A stretch of 44,989 nucleotides of DNA from CAYUHZ01 sp964444625. Its GTDB lineage: Bacteria; Patescibacteriota; Patescibacteriia; Patescibacteriales; GWC2-42-12. The position numbers were made by a program, and so were the translations under genes. Shown piece by piece: positions 8,101 through 15,816 of the stretch; the first letter of the stretch is position 1, and every line of letters begins with the position of its first letter. The notes under the pieces are model-generated. The model saw nothing but the letters and a program-made list of their open reading frames with translations, was not told the DNA's origin and did no database searches. The stretch covers positions 1-44,989 of the forward strand of contig CAYUHZ010000002.1 in NCBI GenBank assembly GCA_964444625.1, in the 5' to 3' direction.

Positions 8101-9045
8101 ATTTAATACCATCCACTCCGGCCTGATATTGTTGGCTTGTAAATTTCTTAACAATTTCAAACGACGGATCAACTTGTCTTTTTTGGAATCTATTGCTTCA
8201 CCGGTTAATTCTTGTTCCAGCTCTCCGATTAATTTAGGCAAATCAATACGTTCAAGCAATTTTCTTACCGACTCGGCTCCGATACCGGCGGTAAAAATAT
8301 GGCCATATTTCAAGCTTAAATTTTGGTAATTACTTTCAGAAATAATTGTCAAAGGCTTGAGTTCTTTTAACTCTTTCAACGCTTGGTCAAAGGCCTTGTC
8401 CAGGTTATCAATTTTTTCGTCCTTGGCTTGCTCCAGGGCCTCAATTTCTTTATTAACTAGCTGATCTATTGACAACTCGTCCTTGCCTTGTTGCATTAAT
8501 TTGCCTTTCTTGCTCTTTATTTCTTGGGTCTGCCTGGAAAAATCGCCTTCAATGCTTTTTTTCTTATTTTTGTATTCCTGTTTTACTTGTTCGATAGTCG
8601 CTTGCCTTAATTCTTCATTTACATCGGTAATGATGAAACTGGCGAAATAAACCACTTTTTCCAAAGCCTGCATAGACAGATCGAGCGCCAAACCGATCTT
8701 AGAAGAAATACCGCGCAAAAACCAAATATGCGTACATGGGGACTGAAGGGTAATGTGCCCCATTCTTTCACGACGAACTAAGCTGCGAGTTACCTCCACT
8801 CCGCATTTATCGCAAATAATACCCTTATAACGTATCTTTTTATACTTACCGCAATAACACTCCCAATCCTTTGACGGACCAAAAATTCGTTCGCAAAATA
8901 AACCGTCTTTCTCTGGTTTTTGCGTGCGATAATTAATGGTTTCCGGTTTGACAACCTCGCCATAAGACCAGCTTAAAATATCGTCAGGCGATGCCAATTT
9001 TAATTTGATGGCATCAAAATCGGTAGTTTTTATTGGATTCATCAT
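5101..9045 (-). CDS. rpoC: DNA-directed RNA polymerase beta' subunit
   Basis: A 1314-residue protein with all RpoC landmarks. The N-terminal zinc site is [20 protein letters not shown]. The catalytic [14 protein letters not shown] (three Asp chelating Mg) is near residue 535. The trigger-loop/bridge region includes [20 protein letters not shown] near residue 970, and a second Cys4 site reads [17 protein letters not shown]. Residues about 130-230 form a Lys/Glu-rich, probably coiled-coil insertion in the clamp, as in other deep-branching bacteria. It ends [11 protein letters not shown]. It lies 31 bases behind rpoB and is surely co-transcribed with it. Two adjacent ATG codons are possible starts (9045 and 9042). 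Confidence 0.97.
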   Translation of the reverse strand: [1314 protein letters not shown]

Positions 9046-9076
9046 ATATTGATTATAGAAATTTGTTAGCTAATAA

Positions 9077-12000
9077 TTAAGGCTTCTCTTTTTTTTCTTC
9101 GCTGGGGCTGAAATTAGCCTGCTCGGAAAATATGTTAGGAGGCCTTTCTTCTTCTATCTTTTCCAATTCTACCAAATTGCCCTCGGCATCCAATAAGCTA
9201 ACATCCAAACACAAACCCTTTAACTCCCGTATCAAAACGTTAAAAGATTCCGGCACGTTCAATTTTTTTATCTGCTCGCCCTTGATAATCGCCTCATAGG
9301 CCTTGCTTCTTCCCGGCACATCGTCGGATTTAATTGTCAAAATTTCTTGTAAGGTATGGGCTGCGCCGTAGCCTTCGAGCGCCCAAACTTCCATTTCGCC
9401 AAATCTCTGTCCGCCAAACTGGGCTTTGCCGCCCAAGGGCTGTTGCGTGATCAGAGAATATGGGCCGATTGAACGTTGGTGTATTTTGTCTTCAACCATA
9501 TGATTCAATTTCAACATATACTTGTAGCCAACTGTGACTTTATGCTCAAAAGAATCGCCAGACTTGCCGTTATAGAGGGAAACCTTGCCGTCTTCTGGCA
9601 AACCAGCCTTCGCTAACAGCTGTTTAATATCTTCTTCTCTTATGCCGTCTAACGACGGAATAGCGACTTTGATGTTTAATTTTCTCGCGGCAAAACCTAA
9701 ATGTGTTTCCAAGAGCTGACCCAAGTTCATGCGAGAAACAATACCCAAGGGAGACAGGACGATATCAACTGGCGTACCATCTTCCATATAAGGCATGTCT
9801 TCAATCGGCACGATTTTTGAAATTACACCCTTGTTGCCATGACGACCAGCCATCTTGTCTCCGACCTGAATTTTTCTTAAATTCGCCACTGTTACCTGGA
9901 TCGACTGAATCACTCCGGCCGATAGCTTATCGCCTGCTTCTCGTGAAAAAATCTTCACATCAACCACTTTGCCATGTTCTCCGTGCTCAAGGTACAAAGA
10001 GGAGTCGCGGACATCTTTGGCTTTCTCGCCAAAAATGGCGCGTAACAATTTTTCCTCAGCCGAAAGCTCAGTTTCGCCTTTCGGAGTGATTTTACCCACC
10101 AAAATATCTCCACTTGAAACTTCAGCGCCGATCCTCACAATCCCCTTTTCGTCCAAATCTTTTAATTTTTCGTCGCCAATATTGGGAATATCGCTAGTCA
10201 CCAGCTCTGGACCAAGCTTGGTGTCGCGTACGTCAATCGTATAATCTTCTATGTGAATCGAAGAAAAAACATCGTCTCTAACCAATCTTTCGGAAATAAC
10301 AATCGCATCTTCGTAGTTAAAGCCCTCCCAAGTCATAAAAGCCACCAATACATTGCGTCCGAGCGCCAATTCGCCTTTATCAATAGCTGAAGCATCGGTT
10401 AAAACTTCGCCTTTTTTTACTTCTTGGCCTTTAAAGACAATCGGTCTTTGATTGATGCAAGTTGATGCGTTGGATCGTAAAAATTTATTCAGTTTATAAC
10501 ACTTGCTCTTATCGTCTTTATCTCTCACTTCAACGCAAGAACTCTCTACTTTTGAAATAATTCCGCCTGATTCAGCAAGAACAATATGTCCGGAATCACA
10601 AGCCGCTTTCATTTCAATGCCAGTTCCGACAATGGGCGACTCGGCAGAAATCAGAGGCACCGCCTGACGTTGCATATTAGTTCCCATCAATGCCCTGATG
10701 CCATCATCATGCTCTAGAAAAGGTATCAACGAAGTAGCAATCGAAACAATTTGATTGGCGGCAACACCGATATAATCAATATTGCTCACATTATCGATTG
10801 ATGGTTGCCCGTATTTTCTGACTTCTGTTTTTTCTACCAAAAAATAACCGTTATTATCGATCGGGGTGGTAAAAGAGGCGGTGATGCATCTTTCTTCTGC
10901 GAATGCTTCTAAAAATACAATTTCATTGGTAACTATGGGCTTAATCGGTATGGTTACATGGCCCAATTTTCGTTGCAACTCTTCGGCGGCTTGCCTGGTA
11001 ATTATTTCGCCTGCCGCAATAAGAAGTTTCCCGGGCTGACCGTCTTTAATTTCAAATATATCTTCTCTAGTAATTTTATTTGTCGTGATCTCTGGATTAT
11101 TTTCAACGTCATGCAGCACAACACGATATGGCGATTCAATGAAGCCATAGCTATTTACTCTGGCGAAACTTGCAAGATGACCGACCAAGCCAATATTCGG
11201 GCCTTCGGGAGTGGCAATTGGGCAAATGCGCCCGTAGTGAGTGGTGTGAACATCGCGCACTTCAAAACCAGCTCGCTCACGAGTCAGTCCGCCCGGCCCC
11301 ATAGCCGATAATCTCCGCTTATGCTCCAATTCCGCCAAGGGGTTAGTCTGATCCATAAATTGAGATAACTGTGAAGACATGAAAAACTCCTTGACCACGC
11401 TGATTACCGGTCTAGCGTTAATCAATTTATTCGGAGTTAAACTGTCCAGATCGATAATGCTCATCCGGTCTTTGACGATTCTTTCCATGCGCGCCAAACC
11501 GACTCTAAATTTGTTTTGAATCAATTCACCGATTGCTCTGACACGGCGGTTGCCCAAATGATCGATATCATCTTCTTTGCCTTGAGTAATATTCAGCCTA
11601 ATAACTTCGGAAATAATAGCGATTAAATCTTCGCATCGCAAAACTCTGGTTTCTTTGTTGTTTGGAATGTCAAAATTAAATCTTTTATTCAATTTATACC
11701 GGCCGACTCGGTCAAAATCATAGCGATCAAAGCGGAAAAACATTGAATGGATCAACTGCCTAGCGTTATCGGAAGTGGCTAAATCACCCGGCCTGATTCT
11801 CTTGTAAACTTCCTTCAAGCCCTCGGCTTCATTTTTAGCAACATCCTTGGCAATAGTGGAATTAATATAGCTAGTCTCGCCGTCAAGATCCACTTCTTGA
11901 AAAAGTTGCTTCAGCTCTTCATCACTGGAAAAACCGAAAGCTCTGAGTAAGGAAGTGATAGCCACTTTTCTCTTGCGATCAATTCTCGCCCAAATCACAT

Positions 12001-12517
12001 TGTTGGAATCGGTTTCTATTTCAACCCAAGCACCTCTGTTGGGGATAATCTTCGCTCCATAGTATTTGCGCCCCTTGATAAATTCTGAAGAAAAAATAAC
12101 GCCCGCGCTACGTATCAGTTGAGAAACAACCACTCTTTCAATGCCGTTTACGATAAAAGTTCCGTTCTTTGTCATCAAAGGAAAATCGCCCAGAAAAACT
12201 TCCTGCGCCAACGCTTGCTCGGTTTTTTTGTTTACCAGCCGCGCCTTGACCCTCAGCGAAGCTTCAAAAGTTATATTTTTCGCCTTACATTCAGCTTCGT
12301 TGAATTTTGGCTCGTCTAAATAATAATCTTCCAAATATAACTCTAGATCGCGACCGATAAAATCGGTGATCGGAGATATTTCGTCAAACAGATCGGCCAA
12401 ACCTTCGTCCATGAACCAACAGTAAGAATCTTTTTGTATCTCTATCAAGTCAGGCAATGGCGTACTGACGGTTGTTTTGGCCAGATACTGCCGTGGATTA
12501 ATTTTCGTTTGTGACAT
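9077..12517 (-). CDS. rpoB: DNA-directed RNA polymerase beta subunit
   Basis: A 1146-residue protein from the ATG at 12517; a TTG nine codons upstream is in frame but less likely. The rifampicin-binding region reads SQLSQFMDQTNPL followed by HKRRLSAMGPGGLTRERAGF; the Asp, His and Ser whose mutation gives resistance in E. coli are all present, so drug contacts look intact. Further landmarks are GRKYYGAKIIPNRGAW, GRHGNKGVISKI and the C-terminal RFGEMEVWALEGYGAAHTL, followed by a short Glu-rich tail. It is the first gene of rpoBC. Its leader of about 330 bases carries a terminator-like hairpin. rplJ and rplL, which usually precede rpoB, are absent, and secE-nusG-rplKA is transcribed away from it. 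Confidence 0.97.
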   Translation of the reverse strand: MSQTKINPRQYLAKTTVSTPLPDLIEIQKDSYCWFMDEGLADLFDEISPITDFIGRDLELYLEDYYLDEPKFNEAECKAKNITFEASLRVKARLVNKKTEQALAQEVFLGDFPLMTKNGTFIVNGIERVVVSQLIRSAGVIFSSEFIKGRKYYGAKIIPNRGAWVEIETDSNNVIWARIDRKRKVAITSLLRAFGFSSDEELKQLFQEVDLDGETSYINSTIAKDVAKNEAEGLKEVYKRIRPGDLATSDNARQLIHSMFFRFDRYDFDRVGRYKLNKRFNFDIPNNKETRVLRCEDLIAIISEVIRLNITQGKEDDIDHLGNRRVRAIGELIQNKFRVGLARMERIVKDRMSIIDLDSLTPNKLINARPVISVVKEFFMSSQLSQFMDQTNPLAELEHKRRLSAMGPGGLTRERAGFEVRDVHTTHYGRICPIATPEGPNIGLVGHLASFARVNSYGFIESPYRVVLHDVENNPEITTNKITREDIFEIKDGQPGKLLIAAGEIITRQAAEELQRKLGHVTIPIKPIVTNEIVFLEAFAEERCITASFTTPIDNNGYFLVEKTEVRKYGQPSIDNVSNIDYIGVAANQIVSIATSLIPFLEHDDGIRALMGTNMQRQAVPLISAESPIVGTGIEMKAACDSGHIVLAESGGIISKVESSCVEVRDKDDKSKCYKLNKFLRSNASTCINQRPIVFKGQEVKKGEVLTDASAIDKGELALGRNVLVAFMTWEGFNYEDAIVISERLVRDDVFSSIHIEDYTIDVRDTKLGPELVTSDIPNIGDEKLKDLDEKGIVRIGAEVSSGDILVGKITPKGETELSAEEKLLRAIFGEKAKDVRDSSLYLEHGEHGKVVDVKIFSREAGDKLSAGVIQSIQVTVANLRKIQVGDKMAGRHGNKGVISKIVPIEDMPYMEDGTPVDIVLSPLGIVSRMNLGQLLETHLGFAARKLNIKVAIPSLDGIREEDIKQLLAKAGLPEDGKVSLYNGKSGDSFEHKVTVGYKYMLKLNHMVEDKIHQRSIGPYSLITQQPLGGKAQFGGQRFGEMEVWALEGYGAAHTLQEILTIKSDDVPGRSKAYEAIIKGEQIKKLNVPESFNVLIRELKGLCLDVSLLDAEGNLVELEKIEEERPPNIFSEQANFSPSEEKKEKP

Positions 12518-12570
12518 AGGTTTATTATTGCGCCCTAACCCCAAACCTTGAGTGAAAAAATTTATCCGAA

Positions 12571-12601
12571 ATAAAAAACCTCATTTGCTTTTTGCAATGA
12601 G
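12571..12601 (-). terminator. Terminator-like hairpin in the rpoB leader
   Basis: Read on the minus strand: stem CTCATT-GC (one bulge), loop AAAAA, closing GC-AATGAG, followed by TTTTTTAT. It lies between the proposed rpoB promoter and the rpoB start, about 54 bases before the ATG, so it would act as an attenuator of rpoBC rather than end another gene. Confidence 0.5.
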
Positions 12602-12851
12602 TTGAATCTATTTCTTTAATTTAAGAGGTCTGCGACCAAAACAGGAGTTTTTTTAAACACTCTTTTGGAACTTAATAAATAAAGCGGGCAAGAAGCATGG
12701 ATTATTTTGCAAATATTTAATAAATTAAAATTTAAAAGAAAAAATGTAGAAAAACAAAAATCAGCTAACTAGCGAATAAACACCGTGTTATTTCAGTTTC
12801 TATTTTTTATTTATGATATATTTAATACTAATGTTTTACAAATCTTAATTT

Positions 12852-12880
12852 ATACTAACAATATTTTTTTTGCTTGTCAA
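12852..12880 (-). promoter_or_regulatory. Promoter for rpoBC
   Basis: On the minus strand TTGACA (12880-12875), a 17-base spacer and TAGTAT (12857-12852) form a sigma70-type promoter with a perfect -35 and a 4/6 -10. It would give a leader of about 330 bases before rpoB. Confidence 0.55.
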
Positions 12881-12904
12881 GGGGTTGTATTAGGGGTTGT
12901 ATTA
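12881..12904 (+). repeat. Two tandem copies of GGGGTTGTATTA
   Basis: A 12-base unit is repeated exactly, head to tail, between the two divergent promoters. Its place suggests a regulator site or a recent duplication. The rest of the 12545-13004 spacer is AT-rich, with a hairpin and the two promoters. Confidence 0.8.
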
Positions 12905-12916
12905 GTCAGTAAAGTA

Positions 12917-12945
12917 TTGACAAAATTTACCTATTAAGATATTAT
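12917..12945 (+). promoter_or_regulatory. Promoter for secE-nusG-rplK-rplA
   Basis: TTGACA (12917-12922), a 17-base spacer and TATTAT (12940-12945), about 60 bases before the secE ATG. A TATAAT at 12946 overlaps but is badly spaced. This is one of the best promoters in the window, as expected for ribosomal-protein genes. Confidence 0.7.
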
Positions 12946-13004
12946 TATAATAACAATCAAATAAGCGGCCGCCAAGGCTGTTTTTTAATAATCAATAAAT
13001 ATAT

Positions 13005-13205
13005 ATGGAAAAAATAGTTAATTATATCAAGGCTTCAATCGAGGAAATGAAAAAAGTTACCTGGCCGACTAAAAAAGAGACTTACAACTATACCATGTTG
13101 GTTATAGGCATTAGCCTGGGTGTAGCGGTTTTTCTGTGGGGTTGCGACAAATTATTTGAATTTGGCCTGCAATACATCATAACTAACCAAACTCTTTTTA
13201 ATTAA
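13005..13205 (+). CDS. secE: Preprotein translocase subunit SecE
   Basis: A 66-residue, single-span membrane protein, the usual length for minimal SecE. The conserved cytosolic amphipathic segment and hinge IEEMKKVTWPTKKET (residues 13-27) come first, then one transmembrane helix (YTMLVIGISLGVAVFLWG). SecE clamps SecY in the translocon. It is the first gene after the promoter at 12917 and stands directly before nusG, the order found in nearly all bacteria. SecY is not in this window, but secA, secD and secF are. There is no recognisable Shine-Dalgarno. Confidence 0.93.
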   Translation: MEKIVNYIKASIEEMKKVTWPTKKETYNYTMLVIGISLGVAVFLWGCDKLFEFGLQYIITNQTLFN

Positions 13206-13248
13206 TAAAAACTACCTGCGATTTGGCAGGAAGCTTTTACCATTTTTT

Positions 13249-13794
13249 ATGGCAAAACAAGTACTAAATCAAGGCAGACGCTGGTATGTGCTTCACACCT
13301 ACTCCGGCTATGAAGAAAACGTTTCCCAAAATTTGAAACAAAGGATTGAATCGATGGATATGGAAGACAAGATTTTTAATATATTGATTCCGACTGAAAA
13401 AAAAATAAAAATTAAAAACGGCAAGAGAAAAGTGGTGGAAGAAAAAATATTCCCAGGATATGTTTTGGTGGAAATGGTGGTTACCGATGATTCATGGTAC
13501 GTTGTGAGAAACACCCCAAACGTTACTGGTTTTATTGGCACCGGCACCATACCAACGCCGATTTCCGACCATGAAGTGAAGGAATTGCAAAAACGAATGG
13601 GAGTTGAAGAGCCGAAATTCAAAATCGATGTTAGCGTCAATTCGCCTGTCAGGGTAATCGATGGACCTTTCAAAAACATGGACGGCAAAGTGATTGATAT
13701 TGACGAAGCAAAAGGGAAAATCAAAATTTTGGTTTCAATGTTTGGTCGTGAAACTCCGATTGAATTGGATTTCCTGCAAATTAAAAAGATTTAA
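13249..13794 (+). CDS. nusG: Transcription termination/antitermination factor NusG
   Basis: A 181-residue protein, standard length. The N-terminal NGN domain starts RRWYVLHTYSGYEENVSQNL and includes KIFPGYVLVEM and VRNTPNVTGFIG; the C-terminal KOW domain has SPVRVIDGPFKNMDGKVIDI followed by GRETPIELDFLQIKKI. NusG binds the RNA polymerase clamp, raises processivity and links transcription to Rho or ribosomal S10. It lies 43 bases behind secE; the spacer holds a small CCTGC/GCAGG hairpin. It shares the transcript with rplK and rplA. Confidence 0.96.
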   Translation: MAKQVLNQGRRWYVLHTYSGYEENVSQNLKQRIESMDMEDKIFNILIPTEKKIKIKNGKRKVVEEKIFPGYVLVEMVVTDDSWYVVRNTPNVTGFIGTGTIPTPISDHEVKELQKRMGVEEPKFKIDVSVNSPVRVIDGPFKNMDGKVIDIDEAKGKIKILVSMFGRETPIELDFLQIKKI

Positions 13795-13867
13795 ATTAGA
13801 ATTATATTAATATTGTTTATATCCGTCATTTTGCAATGAGCTTCTACGGCATATAAATTCGAAAAAT

Positions 13868-14302
13868 ATGGCAGTTAAAAAGAAAAAAATAAACGCTAAA
13901 ATAAAGCTACAAATACCGGCCGGACAAGCAAATCCAGCTCCTCCAGTCGGTCCTGCGCTGGGACAGCACGGCGTTAATATTCAAGAATTCTGCACCAGAT
14001 TCAACGAAAAGACCCGCGATAAAATGGGAGATATTACTCCGGTAGAAATAACGGTTTTTGAAGATAGAACCTTTGACTTTATCTTGAAAATTCAACCTGC
14101 TGCCGAATTGATAAAAAAGGCAGCTAAAATAAGCAAAGGTTCGGGCAAGCCGAAACTGGAAACTATCGGTTCAATTACCAATGCTCAATTGAAAGAAATA
14201 GCCCGGACAAAAATGGCCGATCTCAACGCCAATGATATTGAAGCGGCAATGAAAATTATTGCTGGAACAGCCCGGCAAATGGGAGTAGAAATAAAAGATT
14301 AA
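13868..14302 (+). CDS. rplK: 50S ribosomal protein L11
   Basis: A 144-residue protein, standard length. The N-terminal domain has the proline-rich IPAGQANPAPPVGPALGQHG motif (residues 17-36) that contacts thiostrepton-class drugs, L10 and GTPase factors. The C-terminal rRNA-binding domain carries KGSGKP and ends IIAGTARQMGVEI. L11 binds the GTPase-associated centre of 23S rRNA. It lies between nusG and rplA in the usual order. The 73-base spacer after nusG shows no clear terminator. Confidence 0.96.
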   Translation: MAVKKKKINAKIKLQIPAGQANPAPPVGPALGQHGVNIQEFCTRFNEKTRDKMGDITPVEITVFEDRTFDFILKIQPAAELIKKAAKISKGSGKPKLETIGSITNAQLKEIARTKMADLNANDIEAAMKIIAGTARQMGVEIKD

Positions 14303-14367
14303 TAAAATAATAATTTGTAGGACCTGGGTTTGCAGATTGGCAAGCCAAGGGCTCGCACCACGAATAC

Positions 14368-15021
14368 ATGGAAACACTATTCGATAAAAATAAATTATAT
14401 TCACCAGAAGAGGCTATCGCTTTGACAAAACAACTAGCCAAAGCCAAATTTGATGCTTCAGTTGAACTGCATGTCAGGCTGGGAATTAACACGAAAAAAA
14501 GCGATCAGCAAATCAGGGCGGCGGTTAGCTTGCCTCATGGTACCGGTAAAACAATCAAGGTGGCGGCTTTCGTGCCAGCGGATAGAGAAGCTGAAGCCAA
14601 ACAAGCTGGCGCGGATTTGGTCGGTAATGACGATTTGATTGCTGAAATAAAAAAAACCGAAAAAACTGACTTTGATGTAGCCATCGCAACTCCTGATATG
14701 ATGAAATCATTGACCGTGATAGCCAAAATTCTTGGCACCAGAGGATTGATGCCTTCACCAAAAAACGAAACTATTACTACCAATCCCGCTAAAACCATTG
14801 CCGAACTGAAAAAAGGAAAGGTTAGTTTCAAAAATGATGATACTGGGAATATTCATGTAGCTATCGGAAAAATTTCTTTTGGCAATGATAAATTGCTGGA
14901 AAATTTTCAAACCATGATCGAGATGATCAAGAAAATCAAACCAGCAACAGCCAAAGGGTCATATATAAAAAACGTTTCTCTCAGTTCTACCATGGGCCCC
15001 GGAATCAAAGTCCAAAACTAA
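14368..15021 (+). CDS. rplA: 50S ribosomal protein L1
   Basis: A 217-residue protein, slightly shorter than the usual 225-235 because the Lys-rich N-terminal extension is missing; no in-frame start lies between the upstream TAA at 14311 and this ATG. Landmarks are LYSPEEAIALTKQLAKAKFDASV at the start, the DVAIATPDMM region, LGTRGLMPSPK near residue 130 and the C-terminal KGSYIKNVSLSSTMGPGIKV. L1 forms the mobile stalk at the E site and often represses its own operon by binding its mRNA. The 65-base gap before it contains TTGGCAAGCCAA and could hold such a site, which is inference. rplJ and rplL do not follow. Confidence 0.95.
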   Translation: METLFDKNKLYSPEEAIALTKQLAKAKFDASVELHVRLGINTKKSDQQIRAAVSLPHGTGKTIKVAAFVPADREAEAKQAGADLVGNDDLIAEIKKTEKTDFDVAIATPDMMKSLTVIAKILGTRGLMPSPKNETITTNPAKTIAELKKGKVSFKNDDTGNIHVAIGKISFGNDKLLENFQTMIEMIKKIKPATAKGSYIKNVSLSSTMGPGIKVQN

Positions 15022-15035
15022 CCAAAATTGCTAAA

Positions 15036-15064
15036 AAGCGTCGCTTATAAAGTGACGCTTTTTT
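15036..15064 (+). terminator. Terminator after rplA
   Basis: The stem AAGCGTC/GACGCTT has an extra inner CTT/AAG pairing and runs straight into a T-run (TTTTTT), 14 bases after the rplA stop. It separates the ribosomal-protein operon from the nucleotide cluster. Confidence 0.85.
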
Positions 15065-15087
15065 ATAAAAAAATTACCTTTAAAAAG

Positions 15088-15116
15088 TTGCCGAAATACA
15101 ATCTTTTTGTTAGAAT
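15088..15116 (+). promoter_or_regulatory. Promoter for the dTTP-supply cluster
   Basis: TTGCCG (15088-15093), a 17-base spacer and TAGAAT (15111-15116). Transcription would start near 15123, leaving a leader of about 110 bases before the deaminase ATG at 15234. Confidence 0.55.
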
Positions 15117-15154
15117 AAAAACACTTAAGTGGATAAGTAATTTATTAATATCAT

Positions 15155-15215
15155 AAACAAGGAGAAAATTTTTACCTTGTTTTTTTACCCCAAAAACCAC
15201 CTCTGTTTTGGGTGG
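15155..15215 (+). promoter_or_regulatory. Structured leader with attenuator-like hairpins
   Basis: AAACAAGG (15155-15162) pairs with CCTTGTTT (15175-15182), which continues as a T-run: a terminator-like hairpin upstream of the first gene. Right behind it CCCAAAA (15189-15195) can pair with TTTTGGG (15206-15212), or CCACC (15197-15201) with GGTGG (15211-15215); these two are mutually exclusive. The layout suggests conditional termination, but no known riboswitch class is recognisable. Confidence 0.45.
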
Positions 15216-15233
15216 CAAGCGGTTAATAACACT

Positions 15234-15809
15234 ATGCCTGAAGAAAAATACCATCGTCCCTCATGGGATCAATATTTTATGGAAATCACCAAAATGGTAG
15301 GCAGTCGCGGCACTTGCGATCGCGGACGTAGCGGTTGCGTGATTGTCAAAGATAAGAGGATTATCACTACCGGCTACGTCGGTTCGCCGATAGGCTTGAA
15401 ACATTGCGACGAAGTGGGGCATGAAATGCACACCGTTACCCACCCTGACAGTAAACAAACTAGGCATTGCATCAGAACAGCCCATGCCGAACAAAATGCC
15501 ATTTGCCAAGCTGCCAGATTCGGCATCTCGTTAGACGGGGCTACTATTTATGCCAAAATGACCCCTTGTTATGCCTGTGCCAAAATGATTATCAATGCCG
15601 GAATAAAAAGAGTTGTCTGCGAATTGGATTATCATGCCAGCGCTAGAAGCAAAGAAATTTTCGCCGAAGCCGGCATTCAATTTAATTTACTTTTTCAGCA
15701 AATAAACACCTATCGGGATATGATCCCAAATGAAATCAGTCACTTGCCCGAAATCCAAACAGAAAGCCTATCTGAAAAAAACTTACTTTGCGAAGAAACT
15801 CCTTTTTAA
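15234..15809 (+). CDS. dCMP deaminase (ComEB/T4-type cytidylate deaminase)
   Basis: A 191-residue protein from the ATG at 15234; in-frame sequence upstream back to 15177 lies in the leader and lacks conservation. The zinc-dependent deaminase motifs are HAEQNAI near residue 83 (His ligand and catalytic Glu) and TPCYACAKMIINAGI near residue 107 (PCxxC ligands). N-terminal landmarks are RPSWDQYFMEI and TCDRGRSGCVIV, and a GYVGSPIGLKHCDEVGH segment is typical of dCMP deaminases. It converts dCMP to dUMP, the substrate of thymidylate synthase. It heads a plus-strand cluster with a P-loop kinase, Tmk-Dut and ThyX, which supports this role. The C-terminal 40 residues are an extension with no motif I recognise. 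Confidence 0.88.
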   Translation: MPEEKYHRPSWDQYFMEITKMVGSRGTCDRGRSGCVIVKDKRIITTGYVGSPIGLKHCDEVGHEMHTVTHPDSKQTRHCIRTAHAEQNAICQAARFGISLDGATIYAKMTPCYACAKMIINAGIKRVVCELDYHASARSKEIFAEAGIQFNLLFQQINTYRDMIPNEISHLPEIQTESLSEKNLLCEETPF

Positions 15810-15816
15810 TAATCCT

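Noticed and set aside
5261..8329. Several plus-strand open frames of 67-170 codons opposite rpoC
   Set aside because: They are antisense to a strongly conserved gene, have no recognisable domains and reflect the codon pattern of rpoC. The same holds for the frames opposite rpoB, dnaK, secD and secA.
12881..12904. CRISPR-like repeat
   Set aside because: Only two 12-base units with no spacers; no array or cas gene in the window.
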